DNA from: Actinoplanes sp. SE50/110
GTDB taxonomy: Bacteria > Actinomycetota > Actinomycetes > Mycobacteriales > Micromonosporaceae
Reading direction: 5' to 3'
Assembly (NCBI RefSeq): GCF_900119315.1
Contig: NZ_LT827010.1
Coordinates: 7,248,001 to 7,312,000 of the forward strand
Length of the DNA: 64,000 nt
The notes below the pieces were generated by a model, which was not told the DNA's origin, did not search any database, and saw only the letters and a list, made by a program, of their open reading frames with translations. A program made the translations under genes and the position numbers. This document shows, piece by piece, positions 52,250 through 60,393 of this stretch (positions are counted from its first letter, which is position 1; every line of letters starts with the position of its first letter).

Positions 52250-53176
52250 ATGCCCCTTGCGTCACACCGACCGTCATCACCCACCGTGAGCGTCGTCATC
52301 CGGGCCGGCACGGTCGCCCTGCCCGTCCTGCTGGCCGGGATGCCCCCGGTCGACGAGATCGTCGTGGTGGTCGGACGCCGGGACGGCACCGGCACCGTGG
52401 TGCCGCCGGGCGCCCGGGTGGTCCGGCAGACCCGCGCCGGCGCCGGCAACGCGCTGGCCTGCGGGGTCGCCGCGGCCACCGGGGACATCGTGGTCACCCT
52501 CGCCGCCGACGGCTCCTGCGACCCGGCCGAACTGCCCCGCTACGTGCAGGCGCTGTGCGACGGATCGGACGTGGCCCAGGGCGCCCGGCAGCGTCCGACG
52601 CTCGGGGCGCGGATCGTGTTGTGGATGATGGCGGCGCTCTTCGGGGCCCGGCGCACCGATCCCGGATTCGGTTACCGTGCGTTCTGGCGAGACGCGGCCG
52701 GGATGCTCGAACTACCCAGAGTGAGCGGGGTTGACGCGGTCCGCGGCGACGGGGCGGAGATCGACGCGCTGCTCACCGTGCGGGCCGGGCTGAACGGACT
52801 CTCGGTGACCGAGGTGCCGTCCGCGGCCGCCGCCCGGCCGGTGCCGCTCGTCGAGGCCGTCGGCGCGCTGCTCGGCGAATGGCACACCCGGCGCCGGGTG
52901 GCCCCACCCGCACCGGCGGAGAGCATCGTGGTGCTGACCGGGAAGGCGGACCCGGAGCAGACCCGGGTGCTCCCCCGCATCGGGACCGACGCGGTGCTGC
53001 CGCGGACCTCGCGTCCGGCCGCGTACGCCGGGGTGGACCGCCGTCAGGGCCCACGCCGGCTCCGGGCCCTGGAGAAGGAGCAGGCCACCCGCCCCCGCCT
53101 GCGCGTGATCAACGGCGAGGGCGGCGGCACCGGACCGCGTACCGGCACCTTGCGGTCGGTACCACCGGCGATCTGA
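52250..53176 (+). CDS. GT2-fold protein with a degenerate donor motif
   Basis: A 308-residue protein whose first ~200 residues follow the GT-A fold of family GT2: SVVIRAG, VDEIVVVVG, RAGAGNALACGVAAATGD and DPGFGYRAFWRD. The motif that is usually D-x-D-G is A-A-D-G (LAADGSCDPAEL), and the common KGSR segment reads QGARQR. The first metal-binding Asp is thus missing, so transferase activity may be impaired. The C-terminal ~90 residues are Arg/Pro-rich and probably disordered. The ATG at 52250 gives MPLASHRP. Confidence 0.7.
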   Translation: MPLASHRPSSPTVSVVIRAGTVALPVLLAGMPPVDEIVVVVGRRDGTGTVVPPGARVVRQTRAGAGNALACGVAAATGDIVVTLAADGSCDPAELPRYVQALCDGSDVAQGARQRPTLGARIVLWMMAALFGARRTDPGFGYRAFWRDAAGMLELPRVSGVDAVRGDGAEIDALLTVRAGLNGLSVTEVPSAAAARPVPLVEAVGALLGEWHTRRRVAPPAPAESIVVLTGKADPEQTRVLPRIGTDAVLPRTSRPAAYAGVDRRQGPRRLRALEKEQATRPRLRVINGEGGGTGPRTGTLRSVPPAI

Positions 53177-53179
53177 GCC

Positions 53180-54178
53180 TCAGGAGCGGTCGCGCAGCCG
53201 CGGCAGGATCTCGGCCGCGTAGAGGCGCAGGAAGCGCTCCTGGTCCGGCCCGGGCGCGTGGAACACCAGGTGCTTGAAGCCCATGTCCAGGTATTCGGTC
53301 ACCTTGGCGGCGTGCTCGGCCGGGTCGGAGGAGACGATCCACCGGGTGGCGGTCCGCTCGACCGGCAGTGCGTCGGCGAGCCGCTGCATCTCGACCGGGT
53401 CCTCGACGCCGGTCTTCTCCTCCGGGGAGAGCGCCAGCGCACCCCAGTAGTGGGTGTCGTTGCGGGCGCGGTCGATGTCGTCGTCGAAGGACACCTTGAC
53501 CTCGATCATCAGATCCAGGTCGTCGATCTTCTTGCCGCCCTTCTCCGCGCCCTCCGTTACGGCCGGCAGCAGCGTGTCGGTGTAGAGCGCGTGCCCCTTG
53601 CCGCTGGTCGTGATGAACCCGTCCCCGATCCGGCCGGCCAGCCGGGTCGCGGCCGGGCCGGACGCGCCGATGTAGATCGGGACCGGCGTCGACGGCTTGT
53701 CGTAGATGGTGACGTTCTCGGTCTTGTAGAACTGCCCCTCGTACGTCACCCGGTCCTCGGCCCAGAGCTTCTGGATCAGCAGGACCGCTTCCTTGAGCCG
53801 GGCGAACCGCTCCTTGCCGTCCGGCCACTGCGTGCCGAGCGCCACCTCGTTGAGCGACTCGCCGGAGCCGACGCCGAGGATGGCGCGGCCGGGCGCGAGG
53901 CAGCCCAGGGTGGCGAAGGCCTGCGCGACGACGGCCGGGTGGTAGCGGAAGGTCGGGGTCAGCACGCTGGTGCCGACCAGGACCCTTTCGGTGCGCGCGG
54001 CGAGTGCCCCGAGCCACGGCAGCGCGGCCGGAGCGTGCCCGCCGTCGTGCCGCCACGGTTGCAGGTGATCGCTGACGAAGACCGAGTCGAAACCGAGCTC
54101 CTCGGCGAGAATGCCGTACCGGAGCAGGTCAGCCGGAGCGAACTGCTCCGCCGACGCCTTGTACCCGAACCGAATCAT
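53180..54178 (-). CDS. fgd: F420-dependent glucose-6-phosphate dehydrogenase
   Basis: A 332-residue enzyme that oxidises glucose-6-phosphate to 6-phosphogluconolactone while reducing cofactor F420, the main source of F420H2 in actinobacteria. Resemblance to mycobacterial FGD1 is clear: GYKASAEQFAP at the start, SDHLQPWRHDGGHAP with catalytic His38 and Trp42, GTSVLTPTFRYHPAVVAQAF, Glu107 in GSGESLNE, then TSGKGHALYT and WIVSSDP. The ATG at 54178 starts MIRFGYKAS. It lies 10 bp after the sigma/GH128 gene, suggesting co-transcription. Confidence 0.95.
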   Translation of the reverse strand: MIRFGYKASAEQFAPADLLRYGILAEELGFDSVFVSDHLQPWRHDGGHAPAALPWLGALAARTERVLVGTSVLTPTFRYHPAVVAQAFATLGCLAPGRAILGVGSGESLNEVALGTQWPDGKERFARLKEAVLLIQKLWAEDRVTYEGQFYKTENVTIYDKPSTPVPIYIGASGPAATRLAGRIGDGFITTSGKGHALYTDTLLPAVTEGAEKGGKKIDDLDLMIEVKVSFDDDIDRARNDTHYWGALALSPEEKTGVEDPVEMQRLADALPVERTATRWIVSSDPAEHAAKVTEYLDMGFKHLVFHAPGPDQERFLRLYAAEILPRLRDRS

Positions 54179-54188
54179 GAAACTCACA

Positions 54189-55955
54189 CTATCCCGCGGC
54201 GCGGTAGGCCTTGCCCGCCTCGGTGGGGCTGTGCCCGTCCCGGTAGAGGCCGAAGTCGACGCTGTCACCGACGGCCGGCAGCCCGAACCAGGCGTAACGC
54301 TCGACGTACGACCGTTTCTGCAACCCCGCCGTGGCGCCCTCGATGAAGGCCACCTTCTGGGCGTCGCTGGGGTATTTCGGCGATCCGGAGAAGTTCATCA
54401 GGCCGAACTCGGTGATCCAGATCGGCTTGCCGTACCGCTGGTGCACCGCGTCGACGTAACCGAGGAACTGGCTGACCGCCGCGGCGCTGAAGTCCGAGCC
54501 GTACCAGTGCAGGGCGATCGCGTCGACCCGCAGCTTCTTCGCCTCGGCGCCGGCCATGAACCGGTCGAGCCAGCCGCCGGCGGTGTCCCCGCCGTACGCC
54601 ACCGCCGGGCTGACCAGGCGCATCCCGGTCGCCTGGAGCTGCGGCCAGGCGGCCAGGGCGTCCTCGACGCTCATGTTGGCCTGCCCGCCCATGTCCGGCT
54701 CGTTGAAGCCGAGCAGCACCCGGCCCTCGGACTTCGCCTGCCGCAGCGTGGCACCGGTGACGTTCTGCCGGCCCCAGATCATCGGCACGAACTCGACACC
54801 GGTGGGGCCGGGGACGTCGTCGTTCTGCGCGGCCCAGTCGTAGTACCAGCCGGCCCGGACGTCCTTGAGGGCCGCCGCCGAGCCGGTGAACTTCCAGACG
54901 CCGACGCCCTTCTTCGCCGAGATCGCGGCGGCCGGCACGGCGGCCTTCGCCGAGGGGGAAGCGGCGGTACGCCGCGGCGTGGCCGACGGGCTGACCCGCG
55001 GCGCCGCCGCGGCCGGGACCACCGGTGCCGGCACGACGGCCGCGACCGGGGGTGCCGCCGGGTCCTTCTGCGAGCTCAACGCGTAGACCGCCGCTCCACC
55101 CCCGCCGATCACGCTGACCGCGAGGGCGGTGACCAGCGCCTTCTGCGCGGCGCCCAGACCCACCTTGGCGGCGAGCTTGGTGGCGATCAACGGCTTCGCG
55201 AAGTGCGGCGCCGGCGCGATCAGGGCCATGCCGGCCAGCAGCCGCTCGGCCGCGACCAGGTCCTGCCAGGCGCCGGCGCACATCCGGCACTCCCGGGTGT
55301 GCCGGGCGATCCGCTTGCGCCACAGCGCGTTCGGCCGGCCGTCCCACGGCTCGATCACCACCGCCAGCTCCGGGCAGATGGGCTGCCGGTGCAGTGCCCG
55401 GACCACCGCCCGCGCCGTCTCCAGCTGGCCCTTCATCCGCTGGATCCGGACCGCGGCGTGCTGCCGGCCCAGCCCGGTGCCGTCGACGATCTCGTCGCGG
55501 GTCAGCTCGCCGGAGGCCTCCAGCCACCACAGCGAGAGCAGCTCCCGGTTGTCCTCGTCCATCCACCGGGTCGCCTCGGCGGTCTCCCGGCGCTGGCCGG
55601 AGAGCTCCAGCCGGGTGATCGCCAGGTCGGTGAAGTCGGCGCCGGGGTCGCGCAGGTCCGGGTCGAGCAGCGCGTCCGGGGCACTCTGCCGGTTGCGGAA
55701 CCGGTCCCGCACCTGGCGCACCGTGATCGCCACCAGCCAGGACCGGAAAGCCTCCGGCTCGCGCAGCTCACCGAGGCTGCGCAAGACCCGGATCATGGTC
55801 TCCTGCACCACGTCGTCGACGTCCGCGTGCCCCTCCAGCGCCCGGCCCACGATCGTGTAGACCAGTGGGAGGTATCCGGCGACGAGCCGGTCGATCGCGG
55901 CCGGGTCGCCGGCCCGCGCGGCCACCACCGTGGCGGTGTCGGGTTGGTTCGCCAT
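54189..55955 (-). CDS. ECF sigma factor fused to zinc finger, TM helix and GH128-like glucanase
   Basis: A 588-residue one-polypeptide fusion. Residues 20-85 form sigma region 2 (DVDDVVQETMIRVL, EPEAFRSWLVAI), and 130-182 form region 4 with an HTH (LTRDEIVDGTGLGRQHAAV). At 219-226 is H-x3-C-x2-C (HTRECRMC), the ZAS zinc motif of anti-sigma factors. One TM helix spans about 272-293. A Pro/Ala linker leads to 350-588, a GH128-like beta-1,3-glucanase domain: KDVRAGWYYDWA, FVPMIWG, acid/base Glu419 in LLGFNEPD, ALHWYG and nucleophile Glu516 in PIWITEFGL. So sigma parts are cytoplasmic and the hydrolase is outside. The ATG at 55955 is clear; fgd follows 10 bp later. Confidence 0.9.
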   Translation of the reverse strand: MANQPDTATVVAARAGDPAAIDRLVAGYLPLVYTIVGRALEGHADVDDVVQETMIRVLRSLGELREPEAFRSWLVAITVRQVRDRFRNRQSAPDALLDPDLRDPGADFTDLAITRLELSGQRRETAEATRWMDEDNRELLSLWWLEASGELTRDEIVDGTGLGRQHAAVRIQRMKGQLETARAVVRALHRQPICPELAVVIEPWDGRPNALWRKRIARHTRECRMCAGAWQDLVAAERLLAGMALIAPAPHFAKPLIATKLAAKVGLGAAQKALVTALAVSVIGGGGAAVYALSSQKDPAAPPVAAVVPAPVVPAAAAPRVSPSATPRRTAASPSAKAAVPAAAISAKKGVGVWKFTGSAAALKDVRAGWYYDWAAQNDDVPGPTGVEFVPMIWGRQNVTGATLRQAKSEGRVLLGFNEPDMGGQANMSVEDALAAWPQLQATGMRLVSPAVAYGGDTAGGWLDRFMAGAEAKKLRVDAIALHWYGSDFSAAAVSQFLGYVDAVHQRYGKPIWITEFGLMNFSGSPKYPSDAQKVAFIEGATAGLQKRSYVERYAWFGLPAVGDSVDFGLYRDGHSPTEAGKAYRAAG

Positions 55956-56076
55956 GTTCCTGCCCTTCCTTCCGTGCTGCCAGGGAGACGGGCGCGGGCA
56001 GTATGGATAACACGAATCAGCGACCCGGTGTCCCAGCACACGGTTAACCGGATGACCGATCGGGCACAGAAACGGC

Positions 56077-56469
56077 ATGCGCATGTCGGTTCGGCTCAGC
56101 CTTCCCCGTGAGGTGGACAGTGTGCCCGCCGTGCGCCGGTTGCTGCGTTGTTCACTGACCACGCTGCAGATCGACCGTCAGGCGGGCGCGGATCTGGAGA
56201 TCGCGCTGACCGAGGCTTGCGCCAACGTGGTGAAGCACGCGACCGGGGCCGAGGACTTCGAGGTCCGCCTGGACGTCGGCGAGCAGCACTGTTCGATCGA
56301 CGTCGTCGACAACGGCGCCGGGTTCGACCCGGACGACCGGCCCGAGCCGACCACGGCCGGGGAGAGCGGACGTGGCCTGTTCCTGATCCGCGCGCTCGCC
56401 GAGAACGTGCGGATGCAGTCGAGCCCGCGCACCGGCTCCCTGATCCACTTCGAGAAATCCTTCGCCTGA
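56077..56469 (+). CDS. RsbW-like anti-sigma serine kinase / ATPase
   Basis: A 130-residue HATPase_c protein of the anti-sigma regulatory family. The N-box is ALTEACANVVKHA, the G1 box IDVVDNGAGFDP and the G2 box SGRGLFLIRALAE. Such proteins phosphorylate an anti-anti-sigma factor or bind a sigma factor directly. The start is ATG at 56077, with a second ATG two codons in. It diverges from the sigma/GH128 gene across 121 bp and precedes a SpoIIE-type phosphatase. Confidence 0.88.
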   Translation: MRMSVRLSLPREVDSVPAVRRLLRCSLTTLQIDRQAGADLEIALTEACANVVKHATGAEDFEVRLDVGEQHCSIDVVDNGAGFDPDDRPEPTTAGESGRGLFLIRALAENVRMQSSPRTGSLIHFEKSFA

Positions 56470-56502
56470 CCCGCGCCACGTCGCGGCGTACTCCCCGCCC
56501 GG

Positions 56503-56528
56503 CGATATTTGTCGTATAACAAATATCG
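56503..56528. promoter_or_regulatory. 26-bp AT-rich palindrome, probable operator
   Basis: CGATATTTGT (56503-56512), a 6-bp spacer CGTATA and ACAAATATCG (56519-56528) form a perfect 10+10 inverted repeat, 29 bp upstream of the GTG at 56557. The TTGT/ACAA core resembles MarR-family operators, and a marR gene lies in the same unit downstream. It could also act as a terminator for the kinase gene, but there is no T-run. Confidence 0.6.
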
Positions 56529-56556
56529 GTCCGGTGAGCCCAGGAGAGGAGTTCGT

Positions 56557-57699
56557 GTGTCCGACCAACCGGTACCCATCGGTTCCCTGCTGCGTTCCAC
56601 CGCCCCCGACCGCCTGCCCGAGGTGGCCGCCGAGCACCTGCGCCGGCACTTCGCCGCCGAGCAGGTCGAGGTGATGGTCACCGACCTGCCCCAGCGTCGC
56701 CTCGCCCCGCTGCTGAGCCCGGCCGCGCCCGACAACGACCCGTCCGCCCTGCGCACCCTGGCCAGCCAGCGGGTGAACACGGACACCGGCCCCGGTGGCC
56801 GGGCCCGGGTACACCTGCCGATCTCCTGCTGGGGCGAGCGGCTCGGCGTGCTGCGCGTCGTGCTGCCCGACCGGCCCACCCCGGACCAGACCGACCAGCT
56901 GCAGGCGGTCGCCGACGAACTCGCCGTGACGATCCGCGCCGCCGACCGGGCCACCGACCGCTACCGCCGGGCGCAGTGCCTGGAACGGCTCACCATGGCC
57001 GCCGAACTGCAGTGGGACCTGCTGCCCGGCCGCTCCCTGGACGACGAGCGGTTCCGGCTCGCCGGGCAGCTCGAACCGGCCTACGACGTGTGCGGCGACC
57101 ACTTCGACTGGGCGCTCTCCGGCGACCGGCTCGCCCTCACCGTGCTCAACGGCGCCGGCCAGGGCCTGGAGGCGGCGATCCTCACGGCCACCGCGGTGAA
57201 CGCGATGCGCAACGCCCGCCGCTGCGGGGCCGACCTGATCGAACAGGCCGAGCTGGCCTCTGACGCGCTGCACGCCCGGTACGGTGGCGGCCTGCACGCC
57301 GCCACCGTGCTGCTGGAGGTCGACCTGGTCAGCGGCTGGGTGGAAGCGGTCGACGCCGGCTCGCCGCACTGCATGATCGGTCGGGGCAACGACATCAGCC
57401 AGGTCCGCCTGGAACAGCAGCTGCCGCTCGGCATGTTCGGGGAGGCGCACTACGAGATCGAACGCTTCCGCATCGAACCCGGCGACCGGCTCCTCGTGAT
57501 CAGCGACGGAGTGCACGCCGCCGCACCCGGCGGTGGACCGACTTTCGGCGAATCCGCCCTGCTCAGCGCGTTGCGGGGGACTAGGCTGCAGCCTCCGGCC
57601 GAGGCGGTCGGTACGGTGATGCGGGGCTTGCGTGAGTTTCACGCCGGCGCCGAGCCGGAGGACGACGCGGTGACCGTGTGCCTGGATTGGCGCCGCTGA
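56557..57699 (+). CDS. SpoIIE-type PP2C phosphatase with N-terminal GAF-like domain
   Basis: A 380-residue phosphatase. The N-terminal ~160 residues are GAF-like (RVHLPISCWGERLGVLRVVL); a PPM/SpoIIE domain follows with YDVCGDHFDWALSGDRLALTV, VDAGSPHCMIGR, LLVISDGVHAAA and the C-terminal EDDAVTVCLDW. Between them, the metal-site segment usually read as D-x-x-G-H-G is NGAGQG, with Asn for Asp, so one metal ligand may be missing. The GTG at 56557 is supported by GAGAGGAG. Partner kinase and sigma factor lie nearby. Confidence 0.85.
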   Translation: MSDQPVPIGSLLRSTAPDRLPEVAAEHLRRHFAAEQVEVMVTDLPQRRLAPLLSPAAPDNDPSALRTLASQRVNTDTGPGGRARVHLPISCWGERLGVLRVVLPDRPTPDQTDQLQAVADELAVTIRAADRATDRYRRAQCLERLTMAAELQWDLLPGRSLDDERFRLAGQLEPAYDVCGDHFDWALSGDRLALTVLNGAGQGLEAAILTATAVNAMRNARRCGADLIEQAELASDALHARYGGGLHAATVLLEVDLVSGWVEAVDAGSPHCMIGRGNDISQVRLEQQLPLGMFGEAHYEIERFRIEPGDRLLVISDGVHAAAPGGGPTFGESALLSALRGTRLQPPAEAVGTVMRGLREFHAGAEPEDDAVTVCLDWRR

Positions 57700-57766
57700 C
57701 CGGTTTCAGGCCGCCACCGGCGGGTATCCACCTGAGTCTTTGTTGGGCTTCGCGACGGGGAACTCC

Positions 57767-58231
57767 ATGGAGCACGCCAACGATGTCGCCGCCGCGATCG
57801 AGTCGTCGGTGGAGTCGTTGGCGGCCGTGCTCGAACGCGCCCGGGTCGCCCGGACCCCGGCGGTCCCGCCCGCCCAGCTGCGCGTGCTCACCATCGTCGC
57901 GGAGAACCGGCACACCAACATGAGCCGCCTCGCCGAGGCCCTCGACGTGGTGCCGTCCTCGGCCAGCCGCCTCTGCGACCGCCTGGAGGCGACCGGGCTG
58001 CTGCGCCGGGTCGTCGACCCGCGGGACCGGCGAGAGGTTCGGTTGCTGCTCACCCCGGCCGCCCGACGGCTGCTGGCCGATTTGCGGGAGCGCCGGCGGG
58101 CGGTGCTCGCCGAGGTGCTGGAGAGGATGCCGGTCGCGGCCCGGCAGGACCTGGTGCGGGCACTGCGCGCCTTCGAGGCGGCCGCCACCGACGACTCCCG
58201 CACCGCCGGCGACGACCTGCGCTCCGCCTGA
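57767..58231 (+). CDS. MarR-family transcriptional regulator
   Basis: A 154-residue winged-helix regulator. The helix-turn-helix is around residues 48-80 (MSRLAEALDVVPSSASRLCDRLEATGLL), followed by the wing VVDPRDRREVRLLLTPAARR, and then a dimerisation helix. The ATG at 57767 follows GACGGGG. It may recognise the palindrome at 56503. It lies 67 bp after the phosphatase gene on the same strand. Confidence 0.9.
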   Translation: MEHANDVAAAIESSVESLAAVLERARVARTPAVPPAQLRVLTIVAENRHTNMSRLAEALDVVPSSASRLCDRLEATGLLRRVVDPRDRREVRLLLTPAARRLLADLRERRRAVLAEVLERMPVAARQDLVRALRAFEAAATDDSRTAGDDLRSA

Positions 58232-58256
58232 CCGAGCGGCCCCTTAGGCTGAGCCG

Positions 58257-59138
58257 ATGCGTTTCGGCATCGTCATCCTCCCCGACCAGCGCTGGTCCGA
58301 ATCGAGCCGCCGCTGGCGACTCGCCGAGGAGTTCGGCTTCGACCACGCGTGGACGTACGACCATCTCGGCTGGCGCGACCTCGTCGACGGCCCGTGGTTC
58401 GACGCGGTACCCACGCTGACCGCGGCTGCCACGGTGACCGAGCGGATCCGGCTCGGCACCTACGTCGCGTCGCCGAACTTCCGGCATCCGGTGCACTTCG
58501 CCCGGGAGGCGACCGCGCTGGACGACATCTCCGGCGGCCGGCTGCTGCTCGGTCTCGGCGCCGGCGGGATCGGTTTCGACTCCGCCGTACTCGGCGGCGC
58601 GGAGCTGAGCCCGCGGGCCCGGGTGGACCGGTTCGCTGAATTCCTGGAGCTGTTCGACACGATCCTGCGCTCGCCGAGCACCACCTGGCGCGGGGAGTAC
58701 TTCGCGGCGGTCGACGCGCGCAGCACGCCCGGCCCGGTGCAGCAGCCGCGCCCGCCGTTCGTGGTGGCCGCGAACGGGCCGCGAGCGCTGCGGCTCGCCG
58801 CCCGGTACGGCGACGGGTGGGTCACCACCGGTCCGCAGGCGGAGACGGCGGCGGATTGGTGGCGTGCGGTGACCGAGATCAAGAACCGTTTCGAGGACAC
58901 CCTGGCCGGCTCCGGGCGACGCCCGGAATCGGTCGACCGTTACCTCAATCTCGACTCGTCACCGGTGTTCTCGATGAGCAGTGTGGACGCGTTCCAGGAC
59001 GCGGCCGGGCGGGCGGCGGCGCTGGGATTCACCGATGTGATCACGCATTGGCCCAGGCAGTCCAGTTGGTATGCGGGCGAGGAGAAGACCCTGGAAGCGG
59101 TGGCCGCCGGGCTGCCGCGGCTGCGCGCGACTATTTGA
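58257..59138 (+). CDS. LLM-class flavin/F420-dependent oxidoreductase
   Basis: A 293-residue luciferase-like protein, distinct from the two other members in the window. Motifs are HAWTYDHLGWRD, RLGTYVASPNFRHPVHFARE, the GRLLLGLGAGG motif and FVVAANGPRALRLAARYGDG. The ATG at 58257 follows the marR stop by 25 bp, so it may be under MarR control. It is probably F420- or FMN-dependent. Confidence 0.88.
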   Translation: MRFGIVILPDQRWSESSRRWRLAEEFGFDHAWTYDHLGWRDLVDGPWFDAVPTLTAAATVTERIRLGTYVASPNFRHPVHFAREATALDDISGGRLLLGLGAGGIGFDSAVLGGAELSPRARVDRFAEFLELFDTILRSPSTTWRGEYFAAVDARSTPGPVQQPRPPFVVAANGPRALRLAARYGDGWVTTGPQAETAADWWRAVTEIKNRFEDTLAGSGRRPESVDRYLNLDSSPVFSMSSVDAFQDAAGRAAALGFTDVITHWPRQSSWYAGEEKTLEAVAAGLPRLRATI

Positions 59139-59307
59139 AACCATCCAAGTCGGACAGACGCCCATTTCCGCCCGATCATCATCGGCGATGCCAATCGACG
59201 GCGGCGGCGGCCTCCCGCGGAATGCGGACGGCACCCCGAGGCGCGGGTCCCGCGGAATGCGGGTCCGCGCCCGGGGAAATGCGGCTCACCGGCCGCGGCC
59301 GGTGAGC

Positions 59308-59406
59308 CGGCCGGAGCCGGTGGAATGCGGCTCGGCCCGGCCCGCGGCCGGAGCCGGTGGAATGCGGCTCGGCCCGGCCCGCGGCCGGAGCCGGTGGAAT
59401 GGGGCC
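59308..59406. repeat. 37-bp tandem array between convergent genes
   Basis: Units start at 59308, 59345 and 59382 (37-bp period; the last truncated), each with CGGCCGGAGCCGGTGGAATG. Shorter diverged relatives (CCCGCGGAATGCGG) occur from 59212. The array lies in the 277-bp gap between the LLM and lsr2 genes, which holds no gene. Confidence 0.9.
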
Positions 59407-59415
59407 CCGCCGCGG

Positions 59416-59763
59416 TCAGCGGCCGTGCGCCGCCCGATACGCGTTGCTGACCTCCTGCGGAATGCGCCCCCGCTCGGAGATTTTGTGCCCGTTGCTGATC
59501 GCCCACTCACGGATCAACCGGTTCTCGTCGCGGGAGCCGGCGGTGCGGGCCGGAGCCGCCCCGCGCGCCGCCACCCGACCGGCTGTCCGGCCGAGCCGCG
59601 TTCCCGCGTTGATGTACGGATCCAGAGCCTTGCGCAGCTTTCCGGCATTGGCTTCGGAAAGGTCGATCGTGTAGCTGACCCCGTCGAGACTGAACTCGAC
59701 GGTGCGATCCGCCTTCTTGCCGTCCAGATCGTCGATCAGGGTGGTGATTACCTGCCGCGCCAT
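59416..59763 (-). CDS. lsr2: Nucleoid-associated protein Lsr2
   Basis: A 115-residue xenogeneic-silencing protein. The N-terminal dimerisation domain (MARQVITTLIDDLDGKKADRT in outline, DGVSYTIDLSEANAGKL) is followed by a Gly/Ala linker and the C-terminal DNA-binding domain REWAISNGHKISERGRIP, whose RGR triad inserts into the minor groove of AT-rich DNA. It silences horizontally acquired AT-rich genes and shapes the nucleoid. The ATG at 59763 has GGGAG five bases upstream. The 198-bp upstream gap is shared with a divergent gene. Confidence 0.96.
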   Translation of the reverse strand: MARQVITTLIDDLDGKKADRTVEFSLDGVSYTIDLSEANAGKLRKALDPYINAGTRLGRTAGRVAARGAAPARTAGSRDENRLIREWAISNGHKISERGRIPQEVSNAYRAAHGR

Positions 59764-59961
59764 AACGACTCCCGAGAAGAATAAATCGCCCGCGCACAGT
59801 CTGGCCCCCGAACGGGTAGTCGCGCAACTCCCCGGCACGATCCGGCAATTCTTTCGGCCGTTGGGCAGCTCTCTTATCAGAATGCGTGCCGAACAATCGC
59901 GCCGAATCCTCAAGAAAACCCCGGTTGGCCCCGGCCGGGGTCTCACGTTAGGGTCGGCGCC

Positions 59962-60393
59962 ATGCACGACGAGCAGGCCGACTGGCTGGCGCATCACCGG
60001 CGGGCCGTGGCCGGCCGGGCCGCCGCGCTGGAGGCCGGGCGCACCGCCGAGGCGCAGCAGGCCGCCGCACTGCTCGAGGATTTCGTCCGCCGGGCCGCCG
60101 AGCGTGGGCTGGCCCCGCATCCGCTGGTCGCCACCACCTACGACGGCCGCTGGTCGTATCGGACCCGGGCCCGCGGCTGGTATCTGAAGCGCAACCGCTC
60201 GGTCGCCGTCGGCGAGGACGGGGAGTATCTCGTGCTCACCGTCCCGGCCTCGCTGCGCGCCCGGTTCGTCGGCGCCGACCTGTCGCCGAGCATGCCGCGG
60301 CTGATCGTCGGGGCCGGCGGCGGTGACGGCGAGACCGTGCCGCTGGAGCATCTGCTGGAGCATCGTCTGGAAGCCGGAGCCCGCTGGCCGTGA
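59962..60393 (+). CDS. Hypothetical protein coupled to a carboxypeptidase gene
   Basis: A 143-residue cytoplasmic protein I do not recognise. The first ~60 residues appear helical and Ala-rich; the rest is mixed beta, with VATTYDGRWSYRTRARGWYL and EYLVLTVPASLRARF. There is no signal or TM segment. Its stop overlaps the GTG of the D,D-carboxypeptidase gene (GTGA), so co-translation is likely, but no role in cell-wall work is shown. Confidence 0.7.
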   Translation: MHDEQADWLAHHRRAVAGRAAALEAGRTAEAQQAAALLEDFVRRAAERGLAPHPLVATTYDGRWSYRTRARGWYLKRNRSVAVGEDGEYLVLTVPASLRARFVGADLSPSMPRLIVGAGGGDGETVPLEHLLEHRLEAGARWP

